Source of the DNA: Prochlorococcus sp. AG-402-G22
Lineage (GTDB): Bacteria > Cyanobacteriota > Cyanobacteriia > PCC-6307 > Cyanobiaceae
Reading direction: 5' to 3'
Assembly (NCBI GenBank): GCA_003217035.1
Contig: QCHV01000009.1
Coordinates: 1-63,417 of the forward strand
Length of the DNA: 63,417 bases
In this document: positions 36,573 through 46,639 of the stretch, in pieces
Numbering within the stretch: position 1 is the first letter of the stretch
Layout: the number at the start of each line of letters is the position of its first letter
Translations under genes and position numbers: made by a program
The notes under the pieces: model-generated
Databases searched by the model: none
Told to the model about the DNA's origin: nothing
What the model saw: only the letters and a program-made list of their open reading frames with translations

Positions 36573-36959
36573 CTAAGAGAATGCATATTTGCAAGATGAA
36601 TTAATTGTATTTTGAATTAACCTATCGTCATTTGAGGATAACCATACAGATGATTCACTTGGGAGATTATTTGTTGATAAGTCTATAAATTCTAATGTTT
36701 GGCAATTTATTCTCATGAGATATGTGATGTTGTTTTTTTCTACAGGCACTTCCTGTTGCTTTGGTATGAATTTACTTTTTATGGTTATTTCATTAAGGCT
36801 AATTTTCTTTAAACTTGATTTGTCCCAATACTGCATACCATATTCACTTTTTGGAACTTGAACCCAATCTTCATTTAAAGCATATGTACTATCTGGTAGA
36901 AAGATTAATAAGATTAATATTATAGGAAACAATAATATAAACTTTTTTGTTTTATTCAT
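36573..36959 (-). CDS. Putative exported protein (128 aa)
   Basis: An N-terminal signal peptide or anchor (residues 5-27, KFILLFPIILILLIFLPDS) precedes a small domain with WVQVPKSEYGMQYWDKSSLKK and YLMRINCQTLEFIDL. Two late Cys (NCQTLEF, SSCKYAFS) could pair outside the cytoplasm. This resembles small cyanobacterial surface-adhesin-like lipoproteins, but I cannot name a family. It lies 4 bases after accD and probably shares its transcript. Confidence 0.65.
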   Translation of the reverse strand: MNKTKKFILLFPIILILLIFLPDSTYALNEDWVQVPKSEYGMQYWDKSSLKKISLNEITIKSKFIPKQQEVPVEKNNITYLMRINCQTLEFIDLSTNNLPSESSVWLSSNDDRLIQNTINSSCKYAFS

Positions 36960-36963
36960 ATTG

Positions 36964-37842
36964 CTATCTTTGTCTCTTCTTGGTGTTAAATCCGTGTAGT
37001 TTAAGTAACTTAGTTAAAGTTGATTTAAGTTTTGTCCTTGGAACAATCTTGTCTACAAAACCATGTTCTAAAAGGTATTCTGCGGTTTGAAAGTTTTCAG
37101 GTAATTTTTCTCTTAGTGTTTGCTCAATCACTCTTCTTCCAGCAAAACCGATCAATGCTTTTGGTTCAGCCAAAATCAAGTCGCCTAACATTGCAAAGCT
37201 TGCTGTAACACCTCCTGTTGTGGGGTGTGTAAGAAGAGGCATGTAAAGAAGTTCTGCCTCCCGATGACGTTCAAGAGCTCCTGAAATTTTAGCCATTTGC
37301 ATAAGGCTAAGCATGCCTTCTTGCATCCGAGCTCCGCCTGACGCACAAACGATTAACAATGGAAGTTGCTTTTCTGTAGCTTTTTCAACAAGCCTTGTGA
37401 TTTTTTCTCCAACAACTGAGCCCATAGACCCACCCATAAACCTAAAATCCATGACAGCAATTGCCAGAGGGATGTCTTCTACATTGCATAATCCTGTAAT
37501 TACTCCATCTTTCATCCCTGTAGATGCTTGGCTTTCTCTTAATCTGTCTGCATATGCACGTCTGTCTTTAAAGCCAAGAGGATCAACAGGACTAAGATTT
37601 TTGTCTAATGGCCGGAAACTGTTGGAGTCTGCTATTAAATTTATTCGCTCTTCACTGTTTATGCGATTGTGATGCCCACAATTGCTGCATACATTGGCAT
37701 TTTCTGAAAGATCTTTTCTGTAAACAACCTGACCACATTCTGGACATTTCCCCCATAGACCATCACCTTCTTCAGTCTCTTGGATAACCTTTCCAACAAA
37801 CTGATCTTTTCTTCTAGCTGCAAACCAATCAAATAATGACAC
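36964..37842 (-). CDS. accD: Acetyl-CoA carboxylase carboxyltransferase, beta subunit
   Basis: A 292-residue protein that transfers carboxyl from biotin to acetyl-CoA in fatty acid synthesis, with AccA. It has an N-terminal four-Cys zinc ribbon ([18 protein letters not shown], then [11 protein letters not shown], residues 33-60) and the crotonase-type core ([50 protein letters not shown]). The length is standard. Confidence 0.96.
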   Translation of the reverse strand: MSLFDWFAARRKDQFVGKVIQETEEGDGLWGKCPECGQVVYRKDLSENANVCSNCGHHNRINSEERINLIADSNSFRPLDKNLSPVDPLGFKDRRAYADRLRESQASTGMKDGVITGLCNVEDIPLAIAVMDFRFMGGSMGSVVGEKITRLVEKATEKQLPLLIVCASGGARMQEGMLSLMQMAKISGALERHREAELLYMPLLTHPTTGGVTASFAMLGDLILAEPKALIGFAGRRVIEQTLREKLPENFQTAEYLLEHGFVDKIVPRTKLKSTLTKLLKLHGFNTKKRQR

Positions 37843-37943
37843 GGTTTTAAAGTTTTGTTGATTGCAATTATTTCTTATATCTTACTACTAAATGAGTAAA
37901 GATGAAATTCTTATATTTAATTAAAAGATCTTTGATTTAAAAA

Positions 37944-38846
37944 CTATTTTAGCTTTGCTTTTTCTTCTATCATTTTATGAATGATGGGAGTAAGGATTAA
38001 CTCCATAGCAAAGCCCATTTTGCCTCCATTTACTACAATACTTGTTGGACTTGACATAAAAGAATCATTAATCATACCTAAAAGATATTGGAAGTCGATA
38101 CCCCACTTTTCGCGAGCCCCTTTTCTAAAATGTATAATTACAAAACTTTCATCTGGAGTAGGAATATTCCTACAAATAAATGGATTTGAAGTATCTATTG
38201 TTGGTACTCTCTGGAAGTTAATATCTGTTTTGCTAAATTGTGGGCAAATATGGTTTATATAATCTGGCATTCTTCTAAGAATAGTGTCAACAATAGTTTC
38301 TGCTGAATAACCTCTTTCTGCGTTATCTCTATGGATCTTCTGTATCCATTCAAGGTTAGTAATAGGAACAACCCCTACCAACAGGTCAGCAAGTGATGCC
38401 ACGTCATATCCATCTCCAATAACTCCACCATGCAGTCCTTCGTAAAAAAGGACATCAGTGCCTTTTGGGATGTCTTCCCATGGTGTGAATTGACCTGGGT
38501 TTAGTGATGTTCCAAGGCGGTTATTATGTTCTTCGGCTTCTTCTTGGCTATGAAGGTAATATCTTTTTTTACCACCACCTGTTTGACCGTATTCTTTGAA
38601 TAATTCTTCTAGCTTGTCAAACAAATTTGCTTCTGGTCCGAAATGAGAGAAGTTCTCACCATTTGCAAGGGCTTTTGACATTGCCTCCTTCATAGGCAAC
38701 CTTTCAAAACGGTGATAACTGTCTCCTTCAACAACGGCTGGAACAATATCTTCACGAGCAAAGATATGTTCAAAGGCCCGCTTAACTGTGCTTGTCCCTG
38801 CTCCTGATGAGCCAGTTACTGCTACTACTGGATGACGCTTCGACAT
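37944..38846 (-). CDS. prk: Phosphoribulokinase, proteobacterial (class I) type
   Basis: A 300-residue kinase from ATG 38846 (a GTG at 38852 is in frame). It phosphorylates ribulose 5-phosphate to RuBP for Rubisco. The P-loop reads VAVTGSSGAGTSTVKRAF (residues 7-24), followed by EGDSYHRFERLPMKEAM and YYLHSQEEAEEHNNRLG. This is the class I PRK of proteobacteria, not the longer plant/cyanobacterial class II form with its paired regulatory Cys near the P-loop. None of those redox Cys is visible in the N-terminal 55 residues, so thioredoxin/CP12-style control is unlikely in the usual form. Confidence 0.93.
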   Translation of the reverse strand: MSKRHPVVAVTGSSGAGTSTVKRAFEHIFAREDIVPAVVEGDSYHRFERLPMKEAMSKALANGENFSHFGPEANLFDKLEELFKEYGQTGGGKKRYYLHSQEEAEEHNNRLGTSLNPGQFTPWEDIPKGTDVLFYEGLHGGVIGDGYDVASLADLLVGVVPITNLEWIQKIHRDNAERGYSAETIVDTILRRMPDYINHICPQFSKTDINFQRVPTIDTSNPFICRNIPTPDESFVIIHFRKGAREKWGIDFQYLLGMINDSFMSSPTSIVVNGGKMGFAMELILTPIIHKMIEEKAKLK

Positions 38847-38931
38847 CGACACAAAACAAATTTACTTAAAGATTTTCGCAGGTCGCATGACCATGTGATT
38901 ATTTTTTCAAGACAGTTTTGGATCTTGTTAT

Positions 38932-40014
38932 TTATAAAGTGTGTAATTTCTTGAGTATTTCTTGGCCCATAGCCTTGCAACCTAATTCCTTTGAGTCGCC
39001 AAAAGACAAGTCAGGAGTTCTAAACCCATCTTCCAGGACCATATCGATAGATTTTTCTAGATCTTCCGATGCGCTTACTTCTTTCAATCCAATTCTAAGC
39101 ATCATTGCAGCCGAAAGGATCATGGCAATTGGGTTTGCTAGATCTCTCATAGCTATGTCAGGCGCTGATCCATGAACTGGTTCAAATACTCCAGGACCAT
39201 TATTTGTTAAAGATGCTGAAGGTAGCATTCCTATCGACCCAGTTAGCATTGCCGCTTCGTCGCTAATAATGTCTCCAAATAAATTCCCAGTAAGAATTAC
39301 GTCAAATTGATTTGGACTTCTTATCAATTGCATAGCTGCATTATCAACATATTGATGGGTTAATTCAATTTCAGGGTATTTCAAGCTCATTTCATTAACT
39401 CGATTTCTCCACAATTGACTTACATCGAGAACATTAGCCTTATCTATAGAGCATATTTTCCCTTTCCTTTCCCTTGCGAGATCAAAAGCAATCTTTGCTA
39501 TTCGGTCTACTTCTTTTGATGAATAAACCATAGTGTTAAAAGCACGTTGTCCATTATCAGTTTCTATAATTCCTTTTGGCTGTCCAAAATAAATTCCTCC
39601 AATCAGCTCTCTAACTACTAATAGATCAACTTCCTCAACTATTTCTGGTTTTAATGAGCTAGAACTTATTAGAGCCGGTCTAATCTTTACAGGTCTCAGG
39701 TTCGCGAATAAACCAAGTCCCGCTCGAAGGTTTAAAAGCCCAGTCTCTGGTCTTTTGTCTCTAGGTAATTTGTCATATTTTGGATTTCCAATTGCAGCGA
39801 GAAGAACAGCGTCAGACCTTTTGCATGTGTCAAGAGTTTGTTGAGGTAGTGGGTCTCCACATTTTTCTATAGCTGAACCACCAATCAATTCCTCTTCAAA
39901 ATCAATATGGAAATTATGCTTCTCAGCTAATATCTCAATCAGACTTTTTGTTACAGCCGTAATCTCTGGACCAATGCCATCGCCAGGTAAAAGTGCGACT
40001 TTGTGATTTCTCAT
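38932..40014 (-). CDS. leuB: 3-isopropylmalate dehydrogenase
   Basis: A 360-residue enzyme of leucine synthesis. VALLPGDGIGPEIT opens the chain. The NAD/substrate motifs LLAAIGNPKYDKLPRDKRPETGLLNLR, LVVRELIGGIYFGQPKG, the catalytic DKANVLDVSQLWR and FEPVHGSAPDIA are intact. It lies 33 bases before lpxD on the minus strand. Confidence 0.96.
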   Translation of the reverse strand: MRNHKVALLPGDGIGPEITAVTKSLIEILAEKHNFHIDFEEELIGGSAIEKCGDPLPQQTLDTCKRSDAVLLAAIGNPKYDKLPRDKRPETGLLNLRAGLGLFANLRPVKIRPALISSSSLKPEIVEEVDLLVVRELIGGIYFGQPKGIIETDNGQRAFNTMVYSSKEVDRIAKIAFDLARERKGKICSIDKANVLDVSQLWRNRVNEMSLKYPEIELTHQYVDNAAMQLIRSPNQFDVILTGNLFGDIISDEAAMLTGSIGMLPSASLTNNGPGVFEPVHGSAPDIAMRDLANPIAMILSAAMMLRIGLKEVSASEDLEKSIDMVLEDGFRTPDLSFGDSKELGCKAMGQEILKKLHTL

Positions 40015-40047
40015 ATCAATACAAAATGATTTTCATCTTCTTTGAGA

Positions 40048-41091
40048 TTAATCTCTTGAGTATCTATTTAGCTCTCTAATTGATTTTGCTATTTCAGGTA
40101 GTTTTTTAAAGATTGCTGAGCACCTAAGCCACAATTTGTTCGGCATTGCTGGGAAACCACTTATAACTTCACCTGGATTTACATCAGCATGTATCCCACA
40201 TTTTGAGCTCGCTATAACTCCATCACCTACATTCACACGATTAGCTACGCCCACTTGGCCTGCCAATATTACGTTGTTGCCTAAATTTGCACCACCTGCA
40301 ATCCCTACTTGTGATGCCATGGCGCAATCTTTTCCAATAATGACTCCATGTCCTACTTGAACAAGATTATCTATTTTTGTACCTGAATCTATAAAGGTTT
40401 CTCCAACTGAAGGTCTGTCAACAGTTGTCCCTGCACCAATCTCAACATGATCTCCTAAGATCACTTTCCCAGTCTGTGGCATTTTTCTCCATCCATTTTT
40501 TGTTGGTATAAATCCAAAACCTTCTGAGCCAATAACAGAATTTGATTGAATTATGCAGAAATGTCCAAGAACTGTTTTCCTATGTATTACAGAGTTCGCT
40601 TGCAACTCACAGCCTTCACCGATTTGTACATGATCATATAAAACTACACCAGGATGGAGGATACATCCTGAACTAATTTTGCAATTTCTGCCAATAAAAC
40701 TATTTGCTCCTATTGATACATTCTCTCCTATTTCTACGTCAGCCTCAATAACAGCTGTTTTATGAATTCCATATTTCACCTGATCTTTGGGATTAAGTAT
40801 TTCTAATGTTTCGGCAAATGCGACCTTTGGATTTTCAAATGTTGCCCATGAAATATTTTTTGTTCTAATTTCTTTTATACAATCAATTCCTTTAGGTAAT
40901 AATAAGGCTGAAGCCTTTGTCGCATCTAAAAAATTTAGTAGATAGCTATTTGTTTCGAGAAAACTAATTTGACCCTTAGATGCCTTATTTAGAGATGACG
41001 CTTCTTTTATTTCGGGGTTTAATCCCAGACTGTAATCTATAATTTTAGCCTCACCTATTTTTAATATTTCGATTAATTGACTAAATAGCAT
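40048..41091 (-). CDS. lpxD: UDP-3-O-(3-hydroxyacyl)glucosamine N-acyltransferase
   Basis: A 347-residue hexapeptide-repeat acyltransferase, third step of lipid A synthesis. The N-terminal uridine-binding domain (residues 1-105) is followed by a left-handed beta-helix of imperfect (I/L/V)GxxxX repeats (about 110-310: IGENVSIGANSFIGRNCKIS). The catalytic His lies in LVQVGHGVIIGKDC. Together with lptB and lptF/G at 16-18 kb it shows an LPS-bearing outer membrane. Confidence 0.95.
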   Translation of the reverse strand: MLFSQLIEILKIGEAKIIDYSLGLNPEIKEASSLNKASKGQISFLETNSYLLNFLDATKASALLLPKGIDCIKEIRTKNISWATFENPKVAFAETLEILNPKDQVKYGIHKTAVIEADVEIGENVSIGANSFIGRNCKISSGCILHPGVVLYDHVQIGEGCELQANSVIHRKTVLGHFCIIQSNSVIGSEGFGFIPTKNGWRKMPQTGKVILGDHVEIGAGTTVDRPSVGETFIDSGTKIDNLVQVGHGVIIGKDCAMASQVGIAGGANLGNNVILAGQVGVANRVNVGDGVIASSKCGIHADVNPGEVISGFPAMPNKLWLRCSAIFKKLPEIAKSIRELNRYSRD

Positions 41092-41120
41092 GGTTTAAAA
41101 AAATAAAGAAATGATAATTC

Positions 41121-42215
41121 CTAGTTAATTAGTTCACTTGTTAAAACTAGTACATCTCTATGAATTACAACAGGAGATTTTTCAGTTGTTACTAGACTAT
41201 TTATACCACTCTCAATGGCTTCACTGCTTATTGAGCTAATACCTCTGCCTAATTCTTGCTTATCTAGGTTGACTATCTTAACTGCTTGATTAGCTGAGAA
41301 CTCACCTTTAACTTCCTTTATACCTACAAGTAGAAGGGAGGCACCTTTGTTTTGGATTGCGTCACTAGCGCCTTTATCTAATACAACTGTCCCAACTGGG
41401 TGCAAAGCATGAGCAAGCCAACTCTTTTTATTTCCAAGAGGTTTTGAGCTTGGATGAAATACAGTTCCACCTCTGGAGCCTTGAAGTATTTGAGAGAGTG
41501 TTCCTGGATTTCTTCCATCAGTTAGTTGAACTTTAATCCCACTTTCAGTTGCAATTCTTGCTGCTGCGAGTTTTGTTTTAATTCCTCCTGTACCCCAATT
41601 TGACTCATTACTAGATAAAGATTCAAGGCTAATTAATTCTTTTGGGTCATGAATATCAGTTATTGGTTTTGCTTCATTGCAATGTCTGGGATCAGATGAG
41701 TAAAGTCTATCTATATCGGTAAGTAAGACTAGTTGATCTGCATTAATTGCAGTAGAGACTAGAGCTGAAAGTGTATCATTATCACCATATCTAAGCTCAT
41801 CATTGGAAACCGCATCATTTTCGTTAACTATTGGTATTACGTTCCAATCTAGTAATTTTTTTAAAGTCATTGATGCATTTCTGTAGGCATTTCTTGATGC
41901 AAAATCAGAACGGCTTAGAAGAATTTGGGCGATATTGTATCCATATATACTCATATATTCTTCATATAGAGCCATCAAATGTACTTGACCAACAGATGCT
42001 GCGGCTTGCAAAGAATACAAATCATTTGGACGCTCATTAATCCCAAGTCTTAAACAACCAAGCCCTACTGCTCCGCTAGAAACAAGAACAATCTGATCTC
42101 CTATCTTTTTTGATTCAGAAATAGAAAAGCAGAACTTCTTAATAAGTTCTTTTGTAGGAATATTTTCATCCCCTCTTAGTAAACTTGTCCCAATTTTTAT
42201 TACCCAAAGAGTCAT
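41121..42215 (-). CDS. proB: Glutamate 5-kinase with PUA domain
   Basis: A 364-residue enzyme, first step of proline synthesis. The kinase domain (residues 1-260) has [48 protein letters not shown] and [16 protein letters not shown]-terminal PUA domain (from about 275) is typical of bacterial ProB. The start overlaps the stop of the yqeG-like gene by 4 bases (ATGA), so translation is coupled. Confidence 0.96.
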   Translation of the reverse strand: MTLWVIKIGTSLLRGDENIPTKELIKKFCFSISESKKIGDQIVLVSSGAVGLGCLRLGINERPNDLYSLQAAASVGQVHLMALYEEYMSIYGYNIAQILLSRSDFASRNAYRNASMTLKKLLDWNVIPIVNENDAVSNDELRYGDNDTLSALVSTAINADQLVLLTDIDRLYSSDPRHCNEAKPITDIHDPKELISLESLSSNESNWGTGGIKTKLAAARIATESGIKVQLTDGRNPGTLSQILQGSRGGTVFHPSSKPLGNKKSWLAHALHPVGTVVLDKGASDAIQNKGASLLLVGIKEVKGEFSANQAVKIVNLDKQELGRGISSISSEAIESGINSLVTTEKSPVVIHRDVLVLTSELIN

Positions 42216-42721
42216 GAGATTAACTTTCTAATTAGTTTTGCAATAAAGATTTCTATATTCTGTAGATTGGAGGTTTTGGCTATTTCACCATTCTCACCCA
42301 TTGGTTTCACTAGAATTGTATAAATCCCTAAACGATTTCCTGCAAGTACATCTGTAAATATCCTATCACCAACTATTCCCATGCTTGAAATTTCCAGATT
42401 CAATTTCTTTATTACTTTCAAAAGAGAAGTCTTTCTAGGCTTTAAAGCTGCATAAGTAAAACCAAGACCTAGTTCTTTGGCAATTGTCATGACTCTTTTC
42501 TTTGATGGATTATTACTGAAAAGATGCAATGTTATATCCTTCTTTACTACATTTATCCATTTTATTACTGATTTGTCTATGACATCTTGGTTGCCAGGTA
42601 TAAGAGTTCCATCAACATCTATTAAAAGAGTTTTGATACCTTTCTTTTGAAGCTCTATAGGGGCAATGTCAGTAAGAATAAGTCCTGTATCCCATTTTGG
42701 CTCTAGCCAATATGAATTCAT
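42212..42721 (-). CDS. YqeG-family HAD-type phosphatase
   Basis: A 169-residue haloacid-dehalogenase-superfamily protein. Motif [16 protein letters not shown] (DxDGT), motif [13 protein letters not shown] and motif [24 protein letters not shown] are complete. YqeG-type proteins dephosphorylate small phosphates; plant and cyanobacterial relatives include phosphatidylglycerophosphate phosphatases (PTPMT-independent, Gep4-like). A role in phosphatidylglycerol synthesis with PgsA (50.1 kb) is therefore plausible inference. Confidence 0.85.
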   Translation of the reverse strand: MNSYWLEPKWDTGLILTDIAPIELQKKGIKTLLIDVDGTLIPGNQDVIDKSVIKWINVVKKDITLHLFSNNPSKKRVMTIAKELGLGFTYAALKPRKTSLLKVIKKLNLEISSMGIVGDRIFTDVLAGNRLGIYTILVKPMGENGEIAKTSNLQNIEIFIAKLIRKLIS

Positions 42722-42727
42722 TTTGTT

Positions 42728-43279
42728 TTAATAATCCCTTTCATCTAATTCTGCTTCTATAAGTGGTTGAATTGTGTCAAATTCTTCTCCTTCAAGAACA
42801 GTAGCTTGTCCATCTTCCAGTTTCCCAACTACAAAAAATGGGTCCAAAGGAATATATAAACCATATTCATCATCTTTCAATTTAAAGCTTACAAGCAACT
42901 CATAGGTTTCCGATTCATCGTCAAAATCTTTATCTTCTAATTCATCTGGTTCTGGTTCTTCTAACTCCCCTGAAACTGTTAGTGTCACTGCGGATCTGAT
43001 AAGTCTTAGGTCATGCTCTTGTAATACAACATCGGCAACTTCTAATACTGGGTCTTTATTTTCAATGCTTTTTATTAGTTCTGGATCACCATCCTCAACC
43101 AATCGAAAAAGGCATACAGGAGTATCTACGGGGGTTAGAAGTGCATACTCTGTCCCTTGAATTGGAACGACTTGTTCTAGAAAGCATAAAAGGTCTCTGT
43201 TTTGACTATCTCTAATAAGAAGAGTTGGGACTTCATTGCTTTGTTGATTGATTGAATCGGACATTTCGTTTGATGTCAT
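42728..43279 (-). CDS. DUF3727/DUF1292-type cyanobacterial protein (183 aa)
   Basis: A very acidic protein (Glu/Asp-rich, e.g. EEPEPDELEDKDFDDESE near residues 105-122). LLCFLEQVVPIQGTEYALLTPVDTPV is its first domain and YELLVSFKLKDDEYGLYIPLDPFF its second. I recognise this as the DUF3727 type found throughout cyanobacteria and plastids; function is unknown. It is 6 bases from the yqeG-like gene and 45 from ruvX. Confidence 0.8.
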   Translation of the reverse strand: MTSNEMSDSINQQSNEVPTLLIRDSQNRDLLCFLEQVVPIQGTEYALLTPVDTPVCLFRLVEDGDPELIKSIENKDPVLEVADVVLQEHDLRLIRSAVTLTVSGELEEPEPDELEDKDFDDESETYELLVSFKLKDDEYGLYIPLDPFFVVGKLEDGQATVLEGEEFDTIQPLIEAELDERDY

Positions 43280-43324
43280 AAAAAGTGAATCATGCTTTCA
43301 TCAGCTGCGATTGATGAAAACGTC

Positions 43325-43756
43325 TTATGAAAACTCAAGATCTGGCCCTTCTTTTAACCATTGATCTAGAAGCAAAGCAGCAGCAGCACTGTCGAGTTTC
43401 CCCGTCCGGTCTTTTGAGAGACCATATTTGAGGGATGCTTCCCATGTGCTGCAGTGTTCATTTACCCAAGCTAGTGGCAAATTAAGCTCCTTTGCAATTT
43501 TAAGACCATACTTTTTTGTGTAGCTTGATTGTTTAGTTTCCATCCCTTCCATATCAAGCGGTAAACCCATTACTAAACCTTTTGCATTTCTCTTAAGACA
43601 GACACTTTTTAATTTATTTAAATCTTCTTGAAATGATGTTCTATGTATAGGCTTAAGTTCTGTAATAGTTATGCCGAGGGCGTCGCATCCTGCAAGTCCT
43701 ATGCGTTTTATACCTATATCCATAGAAATTACTGATCCAGGAATATTTACAAGCAT
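43325..43756 (-). CDS. ruvX: RuvX/YqgF-type Holliday-junction resolvase-like nuclease
   Basis: A 143-residue RNase H-fold protein: [17 protein letters not shown] (first acidic residue), [25 protein letters not shown] and [15 protein letters not shown] (final Asp). Members act in 16S rRNA 5' processing and/or recombination. The length is standard. It begins 4 bases after the upstream unknown gene. Confidence 0.9.
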   Translation of the reverse strand: MLVNIPGSVISMDIGIKRIGLAGCDALGITITELKPIHRTSFQEDLNKLKSVCLKRNAKGLVMGLPLDMEGMETKQSSYTKKYGLKIAKELNLPLAWVNEHCSTWEASLKYGLSKDRTGKLDSAAAALLLDQWLKEGPDLEFS

Positions 43757-43760
43757 TTTT

Positions 43761-44810
43761 TTAGTGTCTTTCTAAAGATGGAGAAGGCAGAGGCGGGGTT
43801 TGGGGTCCTAATTTTCCTAACATTGATTCCAACCTGGAAGATGTAGTTTTTGGCTTTCTAGCTTCAGCCCTGCGTAAAAGATTTTTACCTAAAAGGATTT
43901 TTTCATCTAATATTTTCCAGCCTAAATCTTCTAATAATTGATTTATTTGATGATCTTCTTTGTGAGATTCTATTATTGCTTCTTTGTTTTTTTGAGAAAT
44001 ATGATTAATAATAGGAGGTAAAGCAATTAAAAGTCTTTTATCCCAGGCAACATCTCTTACGATTTTAAGATTTATTTTTTCTTCGGCAAAAACTTGAGGT
44101 AAAAAACCAGCAATAACAATTGATGAGGATTTGTCTGAGACTGATATTGCGCCAGTGCTATCCAACTTTGATTCAAAAAGATCTTTCGGACTTCTGTCAA
44201 CTATTTGTCTTAGGTTTACTGCTTCACTAGCCTGCTCAAGCTTCCATAAATCAAATACATTTGAACTTTTAATTCTATCCCATGAATAATCTTCATTATG
44301 ACTTTTATAGGCAGAGGGCATATCTTGTTTTTTTTGAATCATCTCATTAACCCAACATGTATAAACTTTTAGTTGCTGAAATCCTTCATTCCTAGAGTTT
44401 TCTAGGCTTTCTACATCACAGATGGAACATCTTGTTAAAAAACTTTTAATGTTAAAAGACTCTAATTTCAAGGCTGATTTGAGTAAGCATGACTTAAGCC
44501 TTCTCGTTGAGTTGCATACTGGAGAATTGATTATTTTGGGTTCAGATATGGACCAAGAAGTTCCCTTGCGATTTATAGGCTTTAAAACAATAAAGCCTAT
44601 CGGCTTTTTGTTCTCTATAGCCACAAGGCAGACAGGTTGCCTTGTAGGTATGATTTTTGAGAATCTATTCTCTAAGGAGCGTATTAACCCTTTAACAGCC
44701 AGTATTTGAAGCCATTTAAAGCTACTCTCTTGACTTCTTAAGCCAAATTGGGAGAGGTGGCCGAGATTTAATAACTCCACACTAAGGTTATTGCCGTAAT
44801 GCTCGAGCAA
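43761..44810 (-). CDS. Uncharacterised cyanobacterial protein, possibly GNAT-like (349 aa)
   Basis: Starts at TTG 44810. The N-terminal half has a GNAT-like pattern: hydrophobic strands around [23 protein letters not shown] (residues 62-84), then a helix [17 protein letters not shown]. The C-terminal half (200-320) is another alpha/beta unit. The last 20 residues are Pro-rich ([14 protein letters not shown]). No acetyl-CoA loop (Q/RxxGxG/A) is evident, so enzymatic activity is doubtful. The gene is tightly linked to ruvX. Confidence 0.75.
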   Translation of the reverse strand: MLEHYGNNLSVELLNLGHLSQFGLRSQESSFKWLQILAVKGLIRSLENRFSKIIPTRQPVCLVAIENKKPIGFIVLKPINRKGTSWSISEPKIINSPVCNSTRRLKSCLLKSALKLESFNIKSFLTRCSICDVESLENSRNEGFQQLKVYTCWVNEMIQKKQDMPSAYKSHNEDYSWDRIKSSNVFDLWKLEQASEAVNLRQIVDRSPKDLFESKLDSTGAISVSDKSSSIVIAGFLPQVFAEEKINLKIVRDVAWDKRLLIALPPIINHISQKNKEAIIESHKEDHQINQLLEDLGWKILDEKILLGKNLLRRAEARKPKTTSSRLESMLGKLGPQTPPLPSPSLERH

Positions 44811-44870
44811 TTTAAAAATTGAATCTTTTTATAAATCTATCGATTGATAGCTCTAAATGGCTCGTTTTAT

Positions 44871-46028
44871 TTATAAAGCCCTAAGAATTAGTAATGGAGT
44901 CTTTTCATCTCCGTTTCCTGCAGGATTTGATTTGAGCGCTTTTTTTAGTAATGGGATTTGGGTTATGTCACTTGTGGCCAATACTTTCACCCTACCTAAA
45001 TCATTTACATCTACGACAGAGACGTTTAATCCAAGTTCGATAGAGGCTTGTTTGCAAAAACTAAGAGGATCTTTAGGACCTAAGACTATTGTTTGATCAT
45101 AAGGTCGTGTAGTACCTGTCACATCGTCTATAAGGCGAGCCTGCTTGCCAGAAAGTCTGTAAAAGACGCCTTTTATTTTAATAACCTTAAAAACTGCTCC
45201 AATAATCCACGCCATTAAAACTCTTGATGGGCCTACTTCATTTATTAAAGTTTGCATTCCGCATGATGTTGCAAGACTACTGGTTGGATGAAAGAAACGA
45301 CATAGTATTTTTGATAATATACTTGGTCTTATGTTTGAAGGATGCATATACCTTCCCTCCATAATCGCTAATGGTGTTTCTCCAATAACTATTTGGTCTC
45401 CAGATTTTGTGATGTTATTAGTGTAATTTTTAATCATTTCAATAGGATCATCTAGACTACCAAGAATATGAGTTTTAATGGGAAGTATTTTGCAATTCTC
45501 TAATGAAATAAATTGTGATTGATCAGATGGTTTTGTATTACTACCTTGTATTGGTAAAGAGAATCCAGCTTTGTTGCAATTACGTCCAGTGGGACCATAA
45601 TCAACCCAGTTAATCTCTAGCCAACAAGTTTCTATAGCTATAGGAAAATTATTCCCATTAATTGCTTTGATATCAATTTTAAAAGATGCCTCTGTGTAGC
45701 ATTTTGACTTAACAATAAATGCTTGCCAGTAATAATCAGAATTAATATCTAACTCTTTATGGTTAGGCCTTATATCAACATCTATAGTTATATCGGACTT
45801 GTTATATTTTCCTAATAGGAGAGGATGAATGTCTAGTTCTGGTATCATTAACTCTATGTTTTTATAAGGGTTTTCTATTCTTATAGATCCTTTTATTTGT
45901 AATCTATTGTCATCTTTAATAAGCTCAATATTTTGAGGCTTTACTTTTAATGTGTTCGTTTTGTTTAGAAAATGTGATACTTCTAATATTATTATTACGA
46001 ATATTAAAAGTAGAAAAATGTAGGGCAT
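44871..46028 (-). CDS. F420-0:gamma-glutamyl ligase-like protein (cyanobacterial form)
   Basis: A 385-residue protein with an N-terminal membrane anchor (residues 2-20, PYIFLLLIFVIIILEVSH), a beta-rich region (30-170) and a CofE-like domain: SGDQIVIGETPLAIMEGRY (about 208-226), then DVTGTTRPYDQTIVLGP. Canonical CofE adds glutamates to coenzyme F420. Prochlorococcus is not known to depend on that cofactor and no other F420 gene is near, so the real substrate may differ. The protein is probably on the cytoplasmic membrane or thylakoid face. Confidence 0.75.
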   Translation of the reverse strand: MPYIFLLLIFVIIILEVSHFLNKTNTLKVKPQNIELIKDDNRLQIKGSIRIENPYKNIELMIPELDIHPLLLGKYNKSDITIDVDIRPNHKELDINSDYYWQAFIVKSKCYTEASFKIDIKAINGNNFPIAIETCWLEINWVDYGPTGRNCNKAGFSLPIQGSNTKPSDQSQFISLENCKILPIKTHILGSLDDPIEMIKNYTNNITKSGDQIVIGETPLAIMEGRYMHPSNIRPSILSKILCRFFHPTSSLATSCGMQTLINEVGPSRVLMAWIIGAVFKVIKIKGVFYRLSGKQARLIDDVTGTTRPYDQTIVLGPKDPLSFCKQASIELGLNVSVVDVNDLGRVKVLATSDITQIPLLKKALKSNPAGNGDEKTPLLILRAL

Positions 46029-46044
46029 TGAAAATGATATCTAG

Positions 46045-46602
46045 TTACTTACGTGGATCATTGTAACCATCTTTAGATGCATCGCTATTATATTCGTTAA
46101 AGCTTTTTATTGAGATAGAAAAATCTGGTTCTCTTTTTCCTGTTGATTTACTAATGGCCTGATTGATTTTACTTATAGAAACTTGACCTTCTTCATCAAG
46201 TAAGACTTTCCCCTCTCCATTAATAACAACTATTTGCGGGACTCTGCCATGCCAATAGAAAGATGGATCAGAGGGATTGTTTGAGTTTTCAGATTGCAAC
46301 TCATCTGTTGTAAGAGGTATTAAGTCAATAGCTGATGTCCAGAGCAACTTTAGGCCTGATACAACTGGTGCGAATTTCTTGCTGTCTGCACTATCGTCCA
46401 GATAATAAACTATTACACTTGTCCTGTTGTTTTTCAAGGACTGTTCAAGGGTTGATGCAGGAGGAACAAGAGAGCCATTCCCAGCATAAATAGGATATAT
46501 ATTTCCATCGAAACTATTAGTATCTCTTGCAGCATTAATAGGTTTAGAAAGCAAAAAAATTGTTATCAATACTAGGGCAAATGATTTAAGTGTTCTTAAC
46601 AT
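46045..46602 (-). CDS. Exported thioredoxin-fold protein lacking CxxC (185 aa)
   Basis: A signal peptide (residues 1-25, SFALVLITIFLLSKPINAAR) leads into a thioredoxin-like domain: TSVIVYYLDDSADSKKFAPVVSGL in the place of the active-site helix, then FYWHGRVPQIVVINGEGKVLLDEEGQ with the cis-Pro loop (RVPQ). No Cys remains in the mature protein, so it cannot act as a dithiol reductase. A thylakoid-lumen chaperone or binding role is inferred. It is 16 bases upstream of the CofE-like gene on the same strand. Confidence 0.75.
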   Translation of the reverse strand: MLRTLKSFALVLITIFLLSKPINAARDTNSFDGNIYPIYAGNGSLVPPASTLEQSLKNNRTSVIVYYLDDSADSKKFAPVVSGLKLLWTSAIDLIPLTTDELQSENSNNPSDPSFYWHGRVPQIVVINGEGKVLLDEEGQVSISKINQAISKSTGKREPDFSISIKSFNEYNSDASKDGYNDPRK

Positions 46603-46639
46603 GTTAATGATTTGATTGTGGCAAATAATCTAGGGAAAT

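Noticed and set aside
44751-44765. GGAGAGGTGGCCGAG, identical to the 5' end of many tRNA-Ser genes
   Set aside because: No matching acceptor 3' end, anticodon arm or T-loop follows. The segment lies inside the minus-strand gene 43761-44810, where it encodes a plausible LGHLS peptide. I treat it as chance or a very old remnant.
44871-46028. Evidence for an F420 cofactor pathway from the CofE-like gene
   Set aside because: No other F420 synthesis or F420-using gene is visible, and the N-terminal membrane anchor is unlike canonical CofE. I keep the family call but not the pathway.
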